Of a stretch of DNA of 64,000 nt, positions 51,133 through 59,124 are shown piece by piece (the stretch's first letter is position 1; every line of letters begins with the position of its first letter). Source of the stretch: a virus. The notes under the pieces were generated by a model. It saw only the letters and a list, made by a program, of their open reading frames with translations, was not told where the DNA came from and made no database searches. The translations under genes and the position numbers were made by a program. The stretch is taken from positions 1 through 64,000 of the IMG/VR virus record IMGVR_UViG_3300032323_002779. One strand, 5' to 3'.

Positions 51133-51441
51133 ATGGCTTGGGATTGGGGAGGAATAGTTAAGTCGATAGCACCTGCTCTTGTAGGTTTTGGGACAAGTAT
51201 GATTGTCAATAATCAAAACGTCAAAAACGCACAAGGTCAAGCAAACGCAACTCAAAATGCACTTAATCAGCAATATCAAATTGCTTTGCAAAATCAGCAA
51301 AACATAAAATTGATGCAACAGGCAGGTCAAGCACCTCCTGAAAAAGAAAAAAGCAATTTACCTCTTTACATAGGTTTAGGTGTTGGCGGAGTAGTATTAC
51401 TTGGAGTTGTAATATTTGCGGTCACACGGAGGTCTAATTAA
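51133..51441 (+). CDS. Gln/Asn-rich tail-anchored protein
   Basis: 102 residues. MAWDWGGIVKSIAPALVGFG at the start may insert into membrane, followed by a Gln/Asn-rich helix (NALNQQYQIALQNQQNIKLM) and a C-terminal span (LPLYIGLGVGGVVLLGVVIF) ending TRRSN. Resembles pore or tube-forming small proteins only in composition. Confidence 0.55.
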   Translation: MAWDWGGIVKSIAPALVGFGTSMIVNNQNVKNAQGQANATQNALNQQYQIALQNQQNIKLMQQAGQAPPEKEKSNLPLYIGLGVGGVVLLGVVIFAVTRRSN

Positions 51442-51454
51442 TTAAACATCTATT

Positions 51455-51670
51455 ATGCAAAATTTTATAGCGGAAGCAAAGGCAATTGCGAGTAAAGACA
51501 AAAGAGAAGTTCTTATGGTAACTACAAGAGCATCAGTTAATGGTGCGGTTACGGGACTTGTTTTAGGTCTTATGCTTGGATATTGGAAAAACAAAAACGT
51601 TTATGTAACGGGTCTTGTGGGTGCTATTATTGGTGGCGTTGCTACAAGCATTATAGTTAACAAAAAATAA
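51455..51670 (+). CDS. 71-residue Gly-rich membrane hairpin
   Basis: Helical, charged start, then two spans (GAVTGLVLGLMLGYW and YVTGLVGAIIGGVATSIIV) with a basic turn KNKN. The Gly spacing fits tight helix packing. Not recognised. Confidence 0.58.
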   Translation: MQNFIAEAKAIASKDKREVLMVTTRASVNGAVTGLVLGLMLGYWKNKNVYVTGLVGAIIGGVATSIIVNKK

Positions 51671-51677
51671 ATCAAAA

Positions 51678-51788
51678 ATGAAAAAACCAAATATTTTAAT
51701 GGCGGTAGTAGGATTAGTAGTTTCTATTGGAGTTATTTATGGCTACACATACGTTATAGGAAAGTCTTGGAAAGCAAGTCAAAAATAA
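51678..51788 (+). CDS. 36-residue membrane protein
   Basis: MKKPNILMAVVGLVVSIGVI then YGYTYVIGKSWKASQK. One span and a basic tail; the tail GKSWKASQK resembles GRAWKKSQTA of the protein at 52827, so the two are paralogs. Confidence 0.62.
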   Translation: MKKPNILMAVVGLVVSIGVIYGYTYVIGKSWKASQK

Positions 51789-51807
51789 TCTAACTTTTTA
51801 AATCAAA

Positions 51808-52230
51808 ATGAAAAAAGAGTATATCATCGGAGGTTTAGCACTATTAGGCGTTATTGGGGTTATTTCTTATTTGAGAAAACCAAAGAGAAATTCAGAGGGC
51901 TTTTATAATGCGGTAGGAACAAAAACGGCAGGAAATATTCGACCGTTCCCGACAAAACAAGAGGTTTGTAATTTGCCTAATAATTTTGTTAGACAAGTAG
52001 TTACTAATAACAATGGCGTGACTAAAACTTTTTGTGGTAGATACGATAGGGTTGTAACTATGACTCCAACAGGTAAAGGGTTTCAATATAGATTACGACC
52101 TGAAATTCCAAATGCAACTTTTGTGAATGGTGGTTTTGTAAATTCAAACGGAACAAGTATTGTTACAACATTTCAAATAATTAGTGGTTCTGATTATGAA
52201 TCCGCATTTATAAATGGACAATACTGTTAA
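51808..52230 (+). CDS. Shared-leader membrane protein C (140 aa)
   Basis: Leader MKKEYIIGGLALLGVIGVIS, basic LRKPKRNSEGF, then a unique beta-rich domain of about 100 residues with three Cys (PTKQEVCNLPNNF, TKTFCGRYD, final GQYC). It shares its leader with 39155, 39305, 52258 and 52537 but not its C-terminal domain. Confidence 0.7.
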   Translation: MKKEYIIGGLALLGVIGVISYLRKPKRNSEGFYNAVGTKTAGNIRPFPTKQEVCNLPNNFVRQVVTNNNGVTKTFCGRYDRVVTMTPTGKGFQYRLRPEIPNATFVNGGFVNSNGTSIVTTFQIISGSDYESAFINGQYC

Positions 52231-52257
52231 AAAACATTAATCAATAAATCAAAAAAA

Positions 52258-52518
52258 ATGAAGAAAGAGTATATCATCGGAGGTTTAGCACTATTAGGCG
52301 TTATTGGGGTTGTTTCTTATTTGAGAAAACCAAAGAGAAATTCAGAGGGTTTTTTCGGAGCGTCAGGTAGAGGCAGTTCGATAAGAAGAGTTTCAAGTCA
52401 AAATTGCGCTTGGTGCAAAACGAATGACGGAACTATTTATCACACAGGAGGCGACAGAAATTGTAGCGCAGGAGATAGATGTATCACAAGATACGCTTTT
52501 TCTAAAGGCATTAATTAA
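52258..52518 (+). CDS. Shared-leader membrane protein D (86 aa)
   Basis: Same leader and KPKRNSEGFFGASGRG, then a Cys-rich end (NCAWCKTNDGTIYHTGGDRN then CSAGDRC). Four Cys in CxxC ... CxxxxxC spacing suggest a small zinc- or disulfide-knuckle. Confidence 0.7.
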   Translation: MKKEYIIGGLALLGVIGVVSYLRKPKRNSEGFFGASGRGSSIRRVSSQNCAWCKTNDGTIYHTGGDRNCSAGDRCITRYAFSKGIN

Positions 52519-52536
52519 TCATTAAAATCAAATAAA

Positions 52537-52782
52537 ATGAAAAAAGAGTATATCATCGGAGGTTTAGCCTTGTTAGGCATTATTGGGGTTGTTTCTTATT
52601 TAAGAAAACCAAAAAGAAATTCAGAGGGCTTCTTTGGAGCAAGTGGAAGAACGAGTACAGGAGGTTGTAGAGTTTGTGAGGGCGGAAGCAGTAATTATTT
52701 TGCCGTTTATGGTCAATGCAGACGAGGCGACAGATGTTTACAAACTGTAAAACAGTTTACTCAAGCGCAAAGTATGGATTAA
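52537..52782 (+). CDS. Shared-leader membrane protein E (81 aa)
   Basis: Same leader, GFFGASGRTSTGG and a Cys-rich end (CRVCEGGSSNYFAVYGQ, then CRRGDRC). The Cys frame matches protein D (CxxC ... CxxGDRC), so D and E are closest relatives. RGD is present but may be coincidental. Confidence 0.7.
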   Translation: MKKEYIIGGLALLGIIGVVSYLRKPKRNSEGFFGASGRTSTGGCRVCEGGSSNYFAVYGQCRRGDRCLQTVKQFTQAQSMD

Positions 52783-52826
52783 GAACTTTTGTTAAAAAAA
52801 ACATTAATAAAATAAAATTTAAGAAT

Positions 52827-52961
52827 ATGGACAATTTTTATGACAATCAAAAAAAGGCGAGTACAACAGATAAATTGATTTACATTGGGGTATCAGCGGT
52901 AGTTGTATTTGGATTGGTTTATCTTGTAGGTCGTGCTTGGAAAAAAAGTCAAACTGCATAA
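52827..52961 (+). CDS. 44-residue membrane protein
   Basis: From ATG 52827: MDNFYDNQKKASTTDKLIYI, span (YIGVSAVVVFGLVYLVG), end RAWKKSQTA. An in-frame upstream start at 52716 would run through the previous gene and is unlikely. Confidence 0.62.
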   Translation: MDNFYDNQKKASTTDKLIYIGVSAVVVFGLVYLVGRAWKKSQTA

Positions 52962-52967
52962 TTAATT

Positions 52968-53375
52968 ATGGTTTCTGTTCCGCACCCTAAATATAAATTT
53001 AAGGAGGATTTTACTGCGAAGTTATGTACTAACTACATAGAGTCTTACACCACTAAAACACCTTGTAAATCTTACGAGGATTTAGTGTTTAAAAAGGGGA
53101 ATGTTTTTGAGGCGGTAAAAAACATCAATATAACTGACCCAAATGTAATTGTTGGGTTGGCTAAAATGACACCTTTTCAAGTCCCTTTAAATGTTTTAGA
53201 AAAAGTTGACGATTCAACACCAATTACAGACATTATTCAAGGCGACCCTTTGGTTAACAAAGCGAAAAAACAAGCGGAAACAGATGCGGAAGAAAAAAAA
53301 GTAAAAATGATGTTTATTGTACCTACAATCGCTATATTAGCAATTGTTTGGATATACGGCATTAAAAAACTTTAA
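52968..53375 (+). CDS. SH3-like beta domain with C-terminal anchor
   Basis: 135 residues. HPKYKFKEDFTAKLCTNYIE, LVFKKGNVFEAVK and FQVPLNVLEKVDDSTPITDI are the same strands as at 40978. C-terminal span (MMFIVPTIAILAIVWIYGI) then KKL. The two Cys (LCTNY, PCKSY) may pair. Confidence 0.65.
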   Translation: MVSVPHPKYKFKEDFTAKLCTNYIESYTTKTPCKSYEDLVFKKGNVFEAVKNINITDPNVIVGLAKMTPFQVPLNVLEKVDDSTPITDIIQGDPLVNKAKKQAETDAEEKKVKMMFIVPTIAILAIVWIYGIKKL

Positions 53376-53378
53376 ATT

Positions 53379-53555
53379 ATGCAAAAAGTTATAAAAGTAG
53401 GAGCGTTATTAGTAGTATCTACGGGTATTATTTACGCCTCTTACATTATGTACGATAACTATGTTAAGAAGCATAAAAAGCCACAAGAGGTTCAACCTTT
53501 ATTTTCAGGAGGTACAATGGGTAACATTGGTTGCATACAACCTCCCTGTTTTTAA
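53379..53555 (+). CDS. 58-residue N-anchored membrane protein
   Basis: MQKVIKVGALLVVSTGIIYA, then SYIMYDNYVKKHKKPQEVQP and FSGGTMGNIGCIQPPCF. One span, a basic exit and a short Cys/Pro tail with a GG motif. Confidence 0.62.
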   Translation: MQKVIKVGALLVVSTGIIYASYIMYDNYVKKHKKPQEVQPLFSGGTMGNIGCIQPPCF

Positions 53556-53569
53556 GAAAAAAAATTATT

Positions 53570-53872
53570 ATGAGTAAAAATACAATGCTTTACGGATTAT
53601 TGATTGCAGGGGGTTTACTTGCTTACTTCGCTTGGAAAAAAAAGAGCGCAGAATCGGCAAAATCTTCTGAAACCGCATCTAATTCTACTTCAGGGACTTT
53701 TGTAGATGACGTTCCTGTTTCACAAGAAGTTGCTAATGAGTTGTTGCAGGGTACAGGCGGTATTAGACCTCCAAAAACCATAAAAAACACGTTAAGTCAA
53801 ATTGCCGAGCCTTTAATCGGGACAAAGCAACAAGTGGAATTATCAGGCAAGGGTCAATTCCTTGAATCATAA
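53570..53872 (+). CDS. N-anchored membrane protein
   Basis: 100 residues from ATG 53570 (an upstream in-frame ATG would overlap the previous gene). Span MLYGLLIAGGLLAYFAW, then KKK, a Ser/Thr-rich linker and a soluble part with LLQGTGGIRPPKTIKNTLSQ. Not recognised. Confidence 0.6.
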   Translation: MSKNTMLYGLLIAGGLLAYFAWKKKSAESAKSSETASNSTSGTFVDDVPVSQEVANELLQGTGGIRPPKTIKNTLSQIAEPLIGTKQQVELSGKGQFLES

Positions 53873-53884
53873 AAACGAAACCTT

Positions 53885-54031
53885 ATGGAAACTAAAAAAA
53901 TCATAGGAATAGTAATGTTAGGTGCTTCTGTGGGGCTATTAGTTTTTCTCTACAAGGGCTATTTACAACCAAGAATAGAAGTTGATAACGAGGCAAAAGA
54001 CGGTAAGACTTCTCCAACAACAACAAAATAA
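53885..54031 (+). CDS. 48-residue N-anchored membrane protein
   Basis: METKKIIGIVMLGASVGLLV then FLYKGYLQPRIEVDNEAKDG and KTSPTTTK. One span, short polar tail. Confidence 0.6.
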   Translation: METKKIIGIVMLGASVGLLVFLYKGYLQPRIEVDNEAKDGKTSPTTTK

Positions 54032-54037
54032 CAAGAT

Positions 54038-54370
54038 ATGGAAGCAGAAAAGAAAAGTCCTAATAAACTTTGGAGAGAAAGTGGAACTTCATTAAGTTTT
54101 GCTGATTGGATTCAAAGAGAAAAAGACAAAGGTGCTTTTTTAGCCAATAAAAAATTCGAGAACTTCGCAAGTGTTGAGGGAGGAATCGACTATATGGATT
54201 GGATTGAAAAAATTAAGGCGCAAAACAGACTTGATTTAGGGATTGATAAGGTTATTGACCCAAACAAAAAAGACAATACGTTTTTAGGTTTAAGCAAACC
54301 TGTATTGATTGTGTCGGGGTTATTGATACTTGGGGCAATAGGGTATAAGATTTATCAAAATAGAAAGTAG
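54038..54370 (+). CDS. LWRESGTSLSFADW-motif protein with C-terminal anchor
   Basis: 110 residues. KLWRESGTSLSFADWIQREK at about 7-26 is a short motif I know from Bacteroidota phage proteins (S.SFxEWIxxEK), and YMDWIEKIKAQNRLDLG looks like a second half-copy. One C-terminal span (PVLIVSGLLILGAIGYKIY) and QNRK. Function unknown. Confidence 0.62.
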   Translation: MEAEKKSPNKLWRESGTSLSFADWIQREKDKGAFLANKKFENFASVEGGIDYMDWIEKIKAQNRLDLGIDKVIDPNKKDNTFLGLSKPVLIVSGLLILGAIGYKIYQNRK

Positions 54371-54371
54371 T

Positions 54372-55157
54372 ATGAATTTAAGGTTAGATACACGATACGA
54401 AGAAATGTGCTTGGTGGTAAAAGTAGCAGTTACAATGCCTACTAAAGTCAGAATTAGAATTTTTGACGAGCAAAAGCCGAAAATCGTTTTTACCGACAGA
54501 TATAAAACCGTTACTTCTGACTACACTTTTTATGTTCGTATGCCAATTACTTCCAAAAGCATTATAGTTTCTGTTTACGATGATAAAAAAGGGAATACGC
54601 CTCAAGAACAAGAAAAAAACGTAAGGGTGGTTTCGGTTGACAAAACTCCTTTACAAAAAAGAATTGACGTAGTTGATATTCACAATCCGACCATAGCGTA
54701 TTTCGTTGATTTTGCGCAAAGATTTTGTTTTAATGCACCTTATCTACAAGCAAACAAGTCTTATCAGTCAGATAACGGAAATTTTATGATTGAGTACTTG
54801 CCAACGATAGTGGATTCAAGAGGAAAGGAACTTACAACACCTGCGAGAATATCAAGAATTTCAGGTCGTATTCAAGTTTCAAAGAAACAGTTTGACGAAT
54901 ACACAGTACCAATGAGATTTGCCATTCTTTGTCACGAGTTCGCTCATTTCTACGTTAACGAAGATATGACCGATGAAAGTGAGGCTGACATAAATGGATT
55001 GTTGATTTATTTAGGGCTTGGTTATCCAAGAATCGAAGCGTTTGAAGCGTTTTTAGAAGTTTTTGAGCATTACCCAAGTCAAGAGAACAAAAGACGTTAC
55101 GATAAGATTAAAAATTTTATCGACAACTTTGAAAAAAACAATATTGTATTTAGATAA
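54372..55157 (+). CDS. HExxH metallopeptidase-like protein
   Basis: 261 residues. An N-terminal beta domain (about 1-95: MCLVVKVAVTMPTKVRIRIF) leads to a gluzincin-like domain with FAILCHEFAHFYVNEDMTDE (His188, Glu189, His192) and ESEADINGLLIYLGLG supplying a third ligand. No membrane span. It is a candidate for structural-protein maturation or host-wall penetration. Nothing shows Gly-Gly specificity. Confidence 0.78.
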   Translation: MNLRLDTRYEEMCLVVKVAVTMPTKVRIRIFDEQKPKIVFTDRYKTVTSDYTFYVRMPITSKSIIVSVYDDKKGNTPQEQEKNVRVVSVDKTPLQKRIDVVDIHNPTIAYFVDFAQRFCFNAPYLQANKSYQSDNGNFMIEYLPTIVDSRGKELTTPARISRISGRIQVSKKQFDEYTVPMRFAILCHEFAHFYVNEDMTDESEADINGLLIYLGLGYPRIEAFEAFLEVFEHYPSQENKRRYDKIKNFIDNFEKNNIVFR

Positions 55158-55168
55158 AATTTACAGTT

Positions 55169-56116
55169 ATGGAAAAAGACCAATCAATGATAAGACCAAT
55201 TAAAGGAGGTGTTTCAGTTATAAATGAGAATCCGATAGGTGTTCTTGAGAAATTAGGTAAGTATGAATTTGTTTATGATTACAAAGTGCCTAATTATTGG
55301 GATAATTTAATGTCGGTGTCTTTTCCGAAACCTGTAAAGGTAAATTCAGACCCGCAAAGTGGACTTTTGTCGGGAGAATCTCTCCCGCAACCTGTTAAAA
55401 TAAATTCAGAGGCGCAAGTTGGTTTTTTCTCAAAGGGTAATATTGTAAATGTTCTTCGTTTTGACGGAAACAATGCTATTATCGAAAACATTAATTATAA
55501 AGCCCCTGACCCAACTGTCGTAAAGACTGTTTGGGGAGAATTATTAGGGAGTGTCTTAAATAAAAAAGAATTTTCTGTTCCTAAAGATTATTTAAGAAAG
55601 GCAGACGATACTTTAGAGCCAACGCTTTTAACAGGAATTAATTATGGGACTAATATGAAGCAACCAACTTTCATTATGCCTCCTGTAAAACCAATTCCTT
55701 ATAGCCCTGTAACCCAAACTATTCTTGAAGAAAACGCAAGTTTTGTTTTAAATAGAGATTTTCAGTACGTTTCACATTATGGTTCAAGTTATTGTAGTCC
55801 TGACGGATTGTGTACTACGGATATGTCGCCTAAATTTTCTACTCTTAAAGCAGGAACTAAAGTAACAGGTCGCTTATTTAGCGAAAGCCAAACATTCAAG
55901 ACATCTATGGTTATAGTTGAGCCAAAACAATTTCTTGCCGTTAAAGGTTATGGAGATAAAGGCTCAATTAATATTCCAATAGAATTTTTAACAAAAGAAG
56001 TTCCAACAAATAGCGGTGCGGTTGTTCCCGCAAAAAATGACAACAAAAATCTGTTGATGATAGTAGGTGCTTTTTTAGTAGGCTACGTTGTATTCAGCAA
56101 AGGAAAGAGCGAATAA
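55169..56116 (+). CDS. Double SH3-like protein with C-terminal anchor
   Basis: 315 residues. First unit about 25-140 (LGKYEFVYDYKVPNYWDNLM, FSKGNIVNVLRFDGNNAIIE), second about 185-285 (NASFVLNRDFQYVSHYGSSY, VTGRLFSESQTFKTSMV). A short internal duplication PKPVKVNS / PQPVKINS lies in the first unit. One C-terminal span (LLMIVGAFLVGYVVF). Likely two fused copies of the domain found singly at 40978 and 52968. Confidence 0.65.
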   Translation: MEKDQSMIRPIKGGVSVINENPIGVLEKLGKYEFVYDYKVPNYWDNLMSVSFPKPVKVNSDPQSGLLSGESLPQPVKINSEAQVGFFSKGNIVNVLRFDGNNAIIENINYKAPDPTVVKTVWGELLGSVLNKKEFSVPKDYLRKADDTLEPTLLTGINYGTNMKQPTFIMPPVKPIPYSPVTQTILEENASFVLNRDFQYVSHYGSSYCSPDGLCTTDMSPKFSTLKAGTKVTGRLFSESQTFKTSMVIVEPKQFLAVKGYGDKGSINIPIEFLTKEVPTNSGAVVPAKNDNKNLLMIVGAFLVGYVVFSKGKSE

Positions 56117-56131
56117 TTAAAAAAGGAAGTT

Positions 56132-56806
56132 ATGGCACTTGCAAAAAAACAACTAATAAATACCCAATTTCTAACTCCTATGCAGGAAATAGAAGTTTTG
56201 GAAATACAACCAATTGTAAAAGAAAAACCGTTGGGTAAATTTGTTTTTTTATTCGATTACGAAACAACAATCTATACTAACGAGGCAAAGACAATAATGG
56301 CTCAATCTAAAGGTAATTTTATTTTGCCTCCCAATTCATCATTTAATTTAAGATACTCAAAAGGAGATGTTGTTGATGTTGTTGGGTTAGGGGTTAATAG
56401 CAATGGAATCGGAAGCACGATAAATAGTGATTTAAAAATTATTGATGTTCCTAAATTTGTAAAACCGTTGTGTACGAGTTTAACACCTTATACGGAAACT
56501 TGTCCAACGCCCCAATCATATTCGCCAACAATAACAATTGACAATAGTTTAGGGTTTTTACAAAAAGTAGCCGATTCAACACCTGCGACATTAAAATTAG
56601 GCAAAAACTTTGGAAGTAACCCAAATCCTAAAATCCAACCTGTAATGCCTATTCAAACAGATATAAAAACAGACGCTCCTGTTGTAGTCTATGGTGTTCA
56701 AAATGCAACAGAAACAGAAAGTTTTTTTGACGATAAAAATAATTTACTAATGGTAGCGGGTATTCTTTTAATTGGGTACTTGTTACTGAACGATAAAAGC
56801 GAATAA
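56132..56806 (+). CDS. SH3-like protein with C-terminal anchor
   Basis: 224 residues. LGKFVFLFDYETTIYTNEAK and LRYSKGDVVDVVGLGVNSNG repeat the first unit of the preceding protein. A Pro/Thr-rich part with two Cys follows, then one span (LLMVAGILLIGYLLL) and NDKSE, close to the end GKSE of the gene before. Confidence 0.65.
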   Translation: MALAKKQLINTQFLTPMQEIEVLEIQPIVKEKPLGKFVFLFDYETTIYTNEAKTIMAQSKGNFILPPNSSFNLRYSKGDVVDVVGLGVNSNGIGSTINSDLKIIDVPKFVKPLCTSLTPYTETCPTPQSYSPTITIDNSLGFLQKVADSTPATLKLGKNFGSNPNPKIQPVMPIQTDIKTDAPVVVYGVQNATETESFFDDKNNLLMVAGILLIGYLLLNDKSE

Positions 56807-56808
56807 TT

Positions 56809-57531
56809 ATGGCTAATAAACCTATTAATGTAAATAAAGCGATGACCGTTGTTTACTTCAATAATCTAATTCTTGGAGAATTAAGAAAAAACGGGATTGA
56901 AAGTTGGATTGCGGGTGGTGTTTTAAGGGATTACTTCTTGGATAAGCCCTTAAAATCTGATTGCGATATTTTCTTTCCTAACATTGAAGAGTTCAACAAA
57001 GCAAAAGCATATTTAACGTCAAAAGGAGCAAAAATAATTTGGGAAAGTGAAAACGGAATGAAAGTTACCTACAAGGGCAATACTTTTGATTTAGTTAAAA
57101 TCTTTGCGCCAAATCCTTTGGCTACTATTGGTCGTTTTGATTTTACGATTTCAATGTTGGCTACTGACGGAAAACAAGTTTTTTACGGAAATAATACCCT
57201 AAAAGACTTACAAGATAGAAAATTGGTAATCAATACTATTGTGAATCCATTAAGCACTCTTAAAAGAGTATTGAAGCACTATAAGAAAGGGTTCACTATG
57301 TCTGCGGAGGAAACCAAAAAACTATATGAGGCTTTAAATAGTATGCCTTATAACGATACTGACGATATGCTCAATGCAAGAGGGGTTTCAGGGGATAATT
57401 TTAGACCAACGGTTGTGGCAACGCAACCTGCGCCTGTGGCTAAACCTGATTATTTGAAGTACGCTATGATTGGCGTACTTGCGCTTTTGGTTGGGTATGT
57501 TGCTTATAAAAAATTTAATAAACCACAGTAA
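56809..57531 (+). CDS. Membrane-anchored Pol-beta-type nucleotidyltransferase
   Basis: 240 residues. WIAGGVLRDYFLDKPLKSDC then DIFF gives the GG and D-x-D (Asp51, Asp53) signature of tRNA nucleotidyltransferase/poly(A) polymerase head domains; NTFDLVKIF supplies the third acid. RFDFTISMLA and QDRKLVINT follow as in that family. There is no RNA-binding C-terminal domain. Instead a linker and one span (YAMIGVLALLVGYVAY) with the tail KKFNK, the same tail as at 40978. An NTase tied to a (virion) membrane is new to me. Confidence 0.82.
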   Translation: MANKPINVNKAMTVVYFNNLILGELRKNGIESWIAGGVLRDYFLDKPLKSDCDIFFPNIEEFNKAKAYLTSKGAKIIWESENGMKVTYKGNTFDLVKIFAPNPLATIGRFDFTISMLATDGKQVFYGNNTLKDLQDRKLVINTIVNPLSTLKRVLKHYKKGFTMSAEETKKLYEALNSMPYNDTDDMLNARGVSGDNFRPTVVATQPAPVAKPDYLKYAMIGVLALLVGYVAYKKFNKPQ

Positions 57532-57533
57532 TT

Positions 57534-58055
57534 ATGGGAAGTTTCGGAGGAGTAAAAATTGATGCGCAAAATTTCAATGAAACTGTTGCTTTGGCTCAAG
57601 AAAAAGCACTATTTCAGCAACAATTAATTGACCAAAATAGAGTGAATACTTTAGCACAGTCTTTACAAGATTATCGTGTTAATTTATTGAATTCTACATT
57701 TCCTGACGGGCAATATTATATCACGTCTGATTTCAATTCAACTTTAGTTCAGTTTCAGGGAGGTAAATATAGCGCAAATGAAATAATCGCAGTTATGCCT
57801 GTTGTAAGGCAATTTAAAAGAGGCGAATTAGTTACCGTCATTACAACGCCTACTAATATGGTAGGAGGCGTAGCAAAGGCAATTCAAACTGATTCAGGTA
57901 ACTTTTATGCAGACCAAAACAGACTTTCTAAAACAAAGCCTGTTGACCCTGTAACGACTGAATCTTTAAGTGAAACGAGAGCGAAAAACGTAAATAAAAC
58001 AACGGTAATGATTATAGGGGCTTTTATATTAGGGTTCTTGTTGAGTAATGATTAA
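57534..58055 (+). CDS. Beta-domain protein with C-terminal anchor
   Basis: 173 residues. Helical start (ETVALAQEKALFQQQLIDQN), then a strand-rich part (YYITSDFNSTLVQFQGGKYS, FKRGELVTVITT) like the SH3-type domains, a polar linker and one span (TTVMIIGAFILGFLLSND). Two bases after the NTase. Confidence 0.62.
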   Translation: MGSFGGVKIDAQNFNETVALAQEKALFQQQLIDQNRVNTLAQSLQDYRVNLLNSTFPDGQYYITSDFNSTLVQFQGGKYSANEIIAVMPVVRQFKRGELVTVITTPTNMVGGVAKAIQTDSGNFYADQNRLSKTKPVDPVTTESLSETRAKNVNKTTVMIIGAFILGFLLSND

Positions 58056-58077
58056 AGTTTAATAAATAGAATTTAAA

Positions 58078-58518
58078 ATGGGGTTTTTTCGAGATTTGAG
58101 TTTTAATAACATAGAAGATTTTATTAAAGGTAATGTAAAATCTGCCGTGAAAGATAGCGCACATTTAGTACAACAGTACATTAACAACCCTATAACAAGT
58201 GCTATTGCGCCAACTGCTTTATCTGCTTTTGGAGTGCCACCTGAAGCCTACAATGTTGTAAAGAATTTACAAAACAAAGGATTAAATAGTCTTCAGGGGA
58301 TAAAAGAAGCGGTTGCGGGTACTGAATACAGTCAAGAAATTCAAGGCTTGAACGAAGTGCAGTTTCAGGCAATGTTAAGAATGATTGAAGAAGAAAAAAG
58401 ACAGGAAGAAGAGAAAAAGAAAAAGGAGAATAGAAAGAAACTATACATAGTGCTTGGTGGTGTATTTTTAATAGTGGCTACGTCTTTTGTGACATACAAA
58501 ATATTAAAGAAAAAATAA
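58078..58518 (+). CDS. Tail-anchored protein with charged helix
   Basis: 146 residues. Helical body (FRDLSFNNIEDFIKGNVKSA), Glu/Lys helix (MLRMIEEEKRQEEEKKKKEN) and one C-terminal span (LYIVLGGVFLIVATSFVTY) ending KILKKK. Resembles minor membrane proteins of tailless phages only in layout. Confidence 0.58.
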   Translation: MGFFRDLSFNNIEDFIKGNVKSAVKDSAHLVQQYINNPITSAIAPTALSAFGVPPEAYNVVKNLQNKGLNSLQGIKEAVAGTEYSQEIQGLNEVQFQAMLRMIEEEKRQEEEKKKKENRKKLYIVLGGVFLIVATSFVTYKILKKK

Positions 58519-58524
58519 AAAAAT

Positions 58525-58827
58525 ATGAAAGGAAATAAAATTTTAATTGCAGGTTTGGTTTTGGCGGGAGTTGGAACTGCTTTGTTTTTCGTTTTGAAAA
58601 AATCAAAAGAAAAGTCAAAAAAAGAATTTATACTTTTGACTTTTGAAGAAAAAGGTGTAAATGATGACGAGTATAGCAACATAAGTTATGCTTTGGACAA
58701 AATGAGTTCAGAAGAATTAGGGGTTGTTTATGAATTTATGGTGTTTATTTCAAACGAGGAAAGTGCGCCTCAAAGTTTACAGAACAAAGCGTCAAGAATT
58801 TTCGATAGGTACTATTTTCCAAAATAA
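58525..58827 (+). CDS. N-anchored membrane protein
   Basis: 100 residues. Span ILIAGLVLAGVGTALFFVL, then KKSKEKSKKE and a helical acidic domain (NISYALDKMSSEELGVVYEF). Not recognised. Confidence 0.6.
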   Translation: MKGNKILIAGLVLAGVGTALFFVLKKSKEKSKKEFILLTFEEKGVNDDEYSNISYALDKMSSEELGVVYEFMVFISNEESAPQSLQNKASRIFDRYYFPK

Positions 58828-58829
58828 TT

Positions 58830-59120
58830 ATGACTAATACTAAAAAAGTGTTTTATGTTTTAGGAGGGGCTATTGCTATAACAGGCATAGTCTTGTTTTT
58901 GATACCGCCCAAAGCAAAAGTAGTAATAAGAAAGGACGGTACAGGAACGGCTTCGTTAGGGGGTTCTACAAAAGAGTTCTCAATGGATAAAGGAGTTGAC
59001 ATTACAACTTTCAATGGGTATGAATTACACGTTTTTGGAGAGGATATTTGGTTAAGAAAATGGGGTAGAGATGTAAAAAATGCAGACGGTAGCCCTAAAG
59101 TAGAAATTGTAGCAGTATAA
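58830..59120 (+). CDS. N-anchored beta-domain protein
   Basis: 96 residues. Span VFYVLGGAIAITGIVLFLI, PPKAKVVIRKDG and a small all-beta domain (FNGYELHVFGEDIWLRKWG). The open gene at the right edge (63683) has the same plan, so they are likely paralogs. Confidence 0.6.
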   Translation: MTNTKKVFYVLGGAIAITGIVLFLIPPKAKVVIRKDGTGTASLGGSTKEFSMDKGVDITTFNGYELHVFGEDIWLRKWGRDVKNADGSPKVEIVAV

Positions 59121-59124
59121 AATT

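Noticed and set aside
52537-52782. RGD integrin-type motif as functional
   Set aside because: The tripeptide lies in a CRRGDRC frame where the paralog has CSAGDRC, so only GDRC is kept; no reason to suppose integrin binding in a bacterial virus.
52716-52961. 81-residue protein from the upstream start
   Set aside because: The first 37 residues overlap the previous gene in another frame, and a good ATG with A-rich leader at 52827 gives a normal single-span protein.
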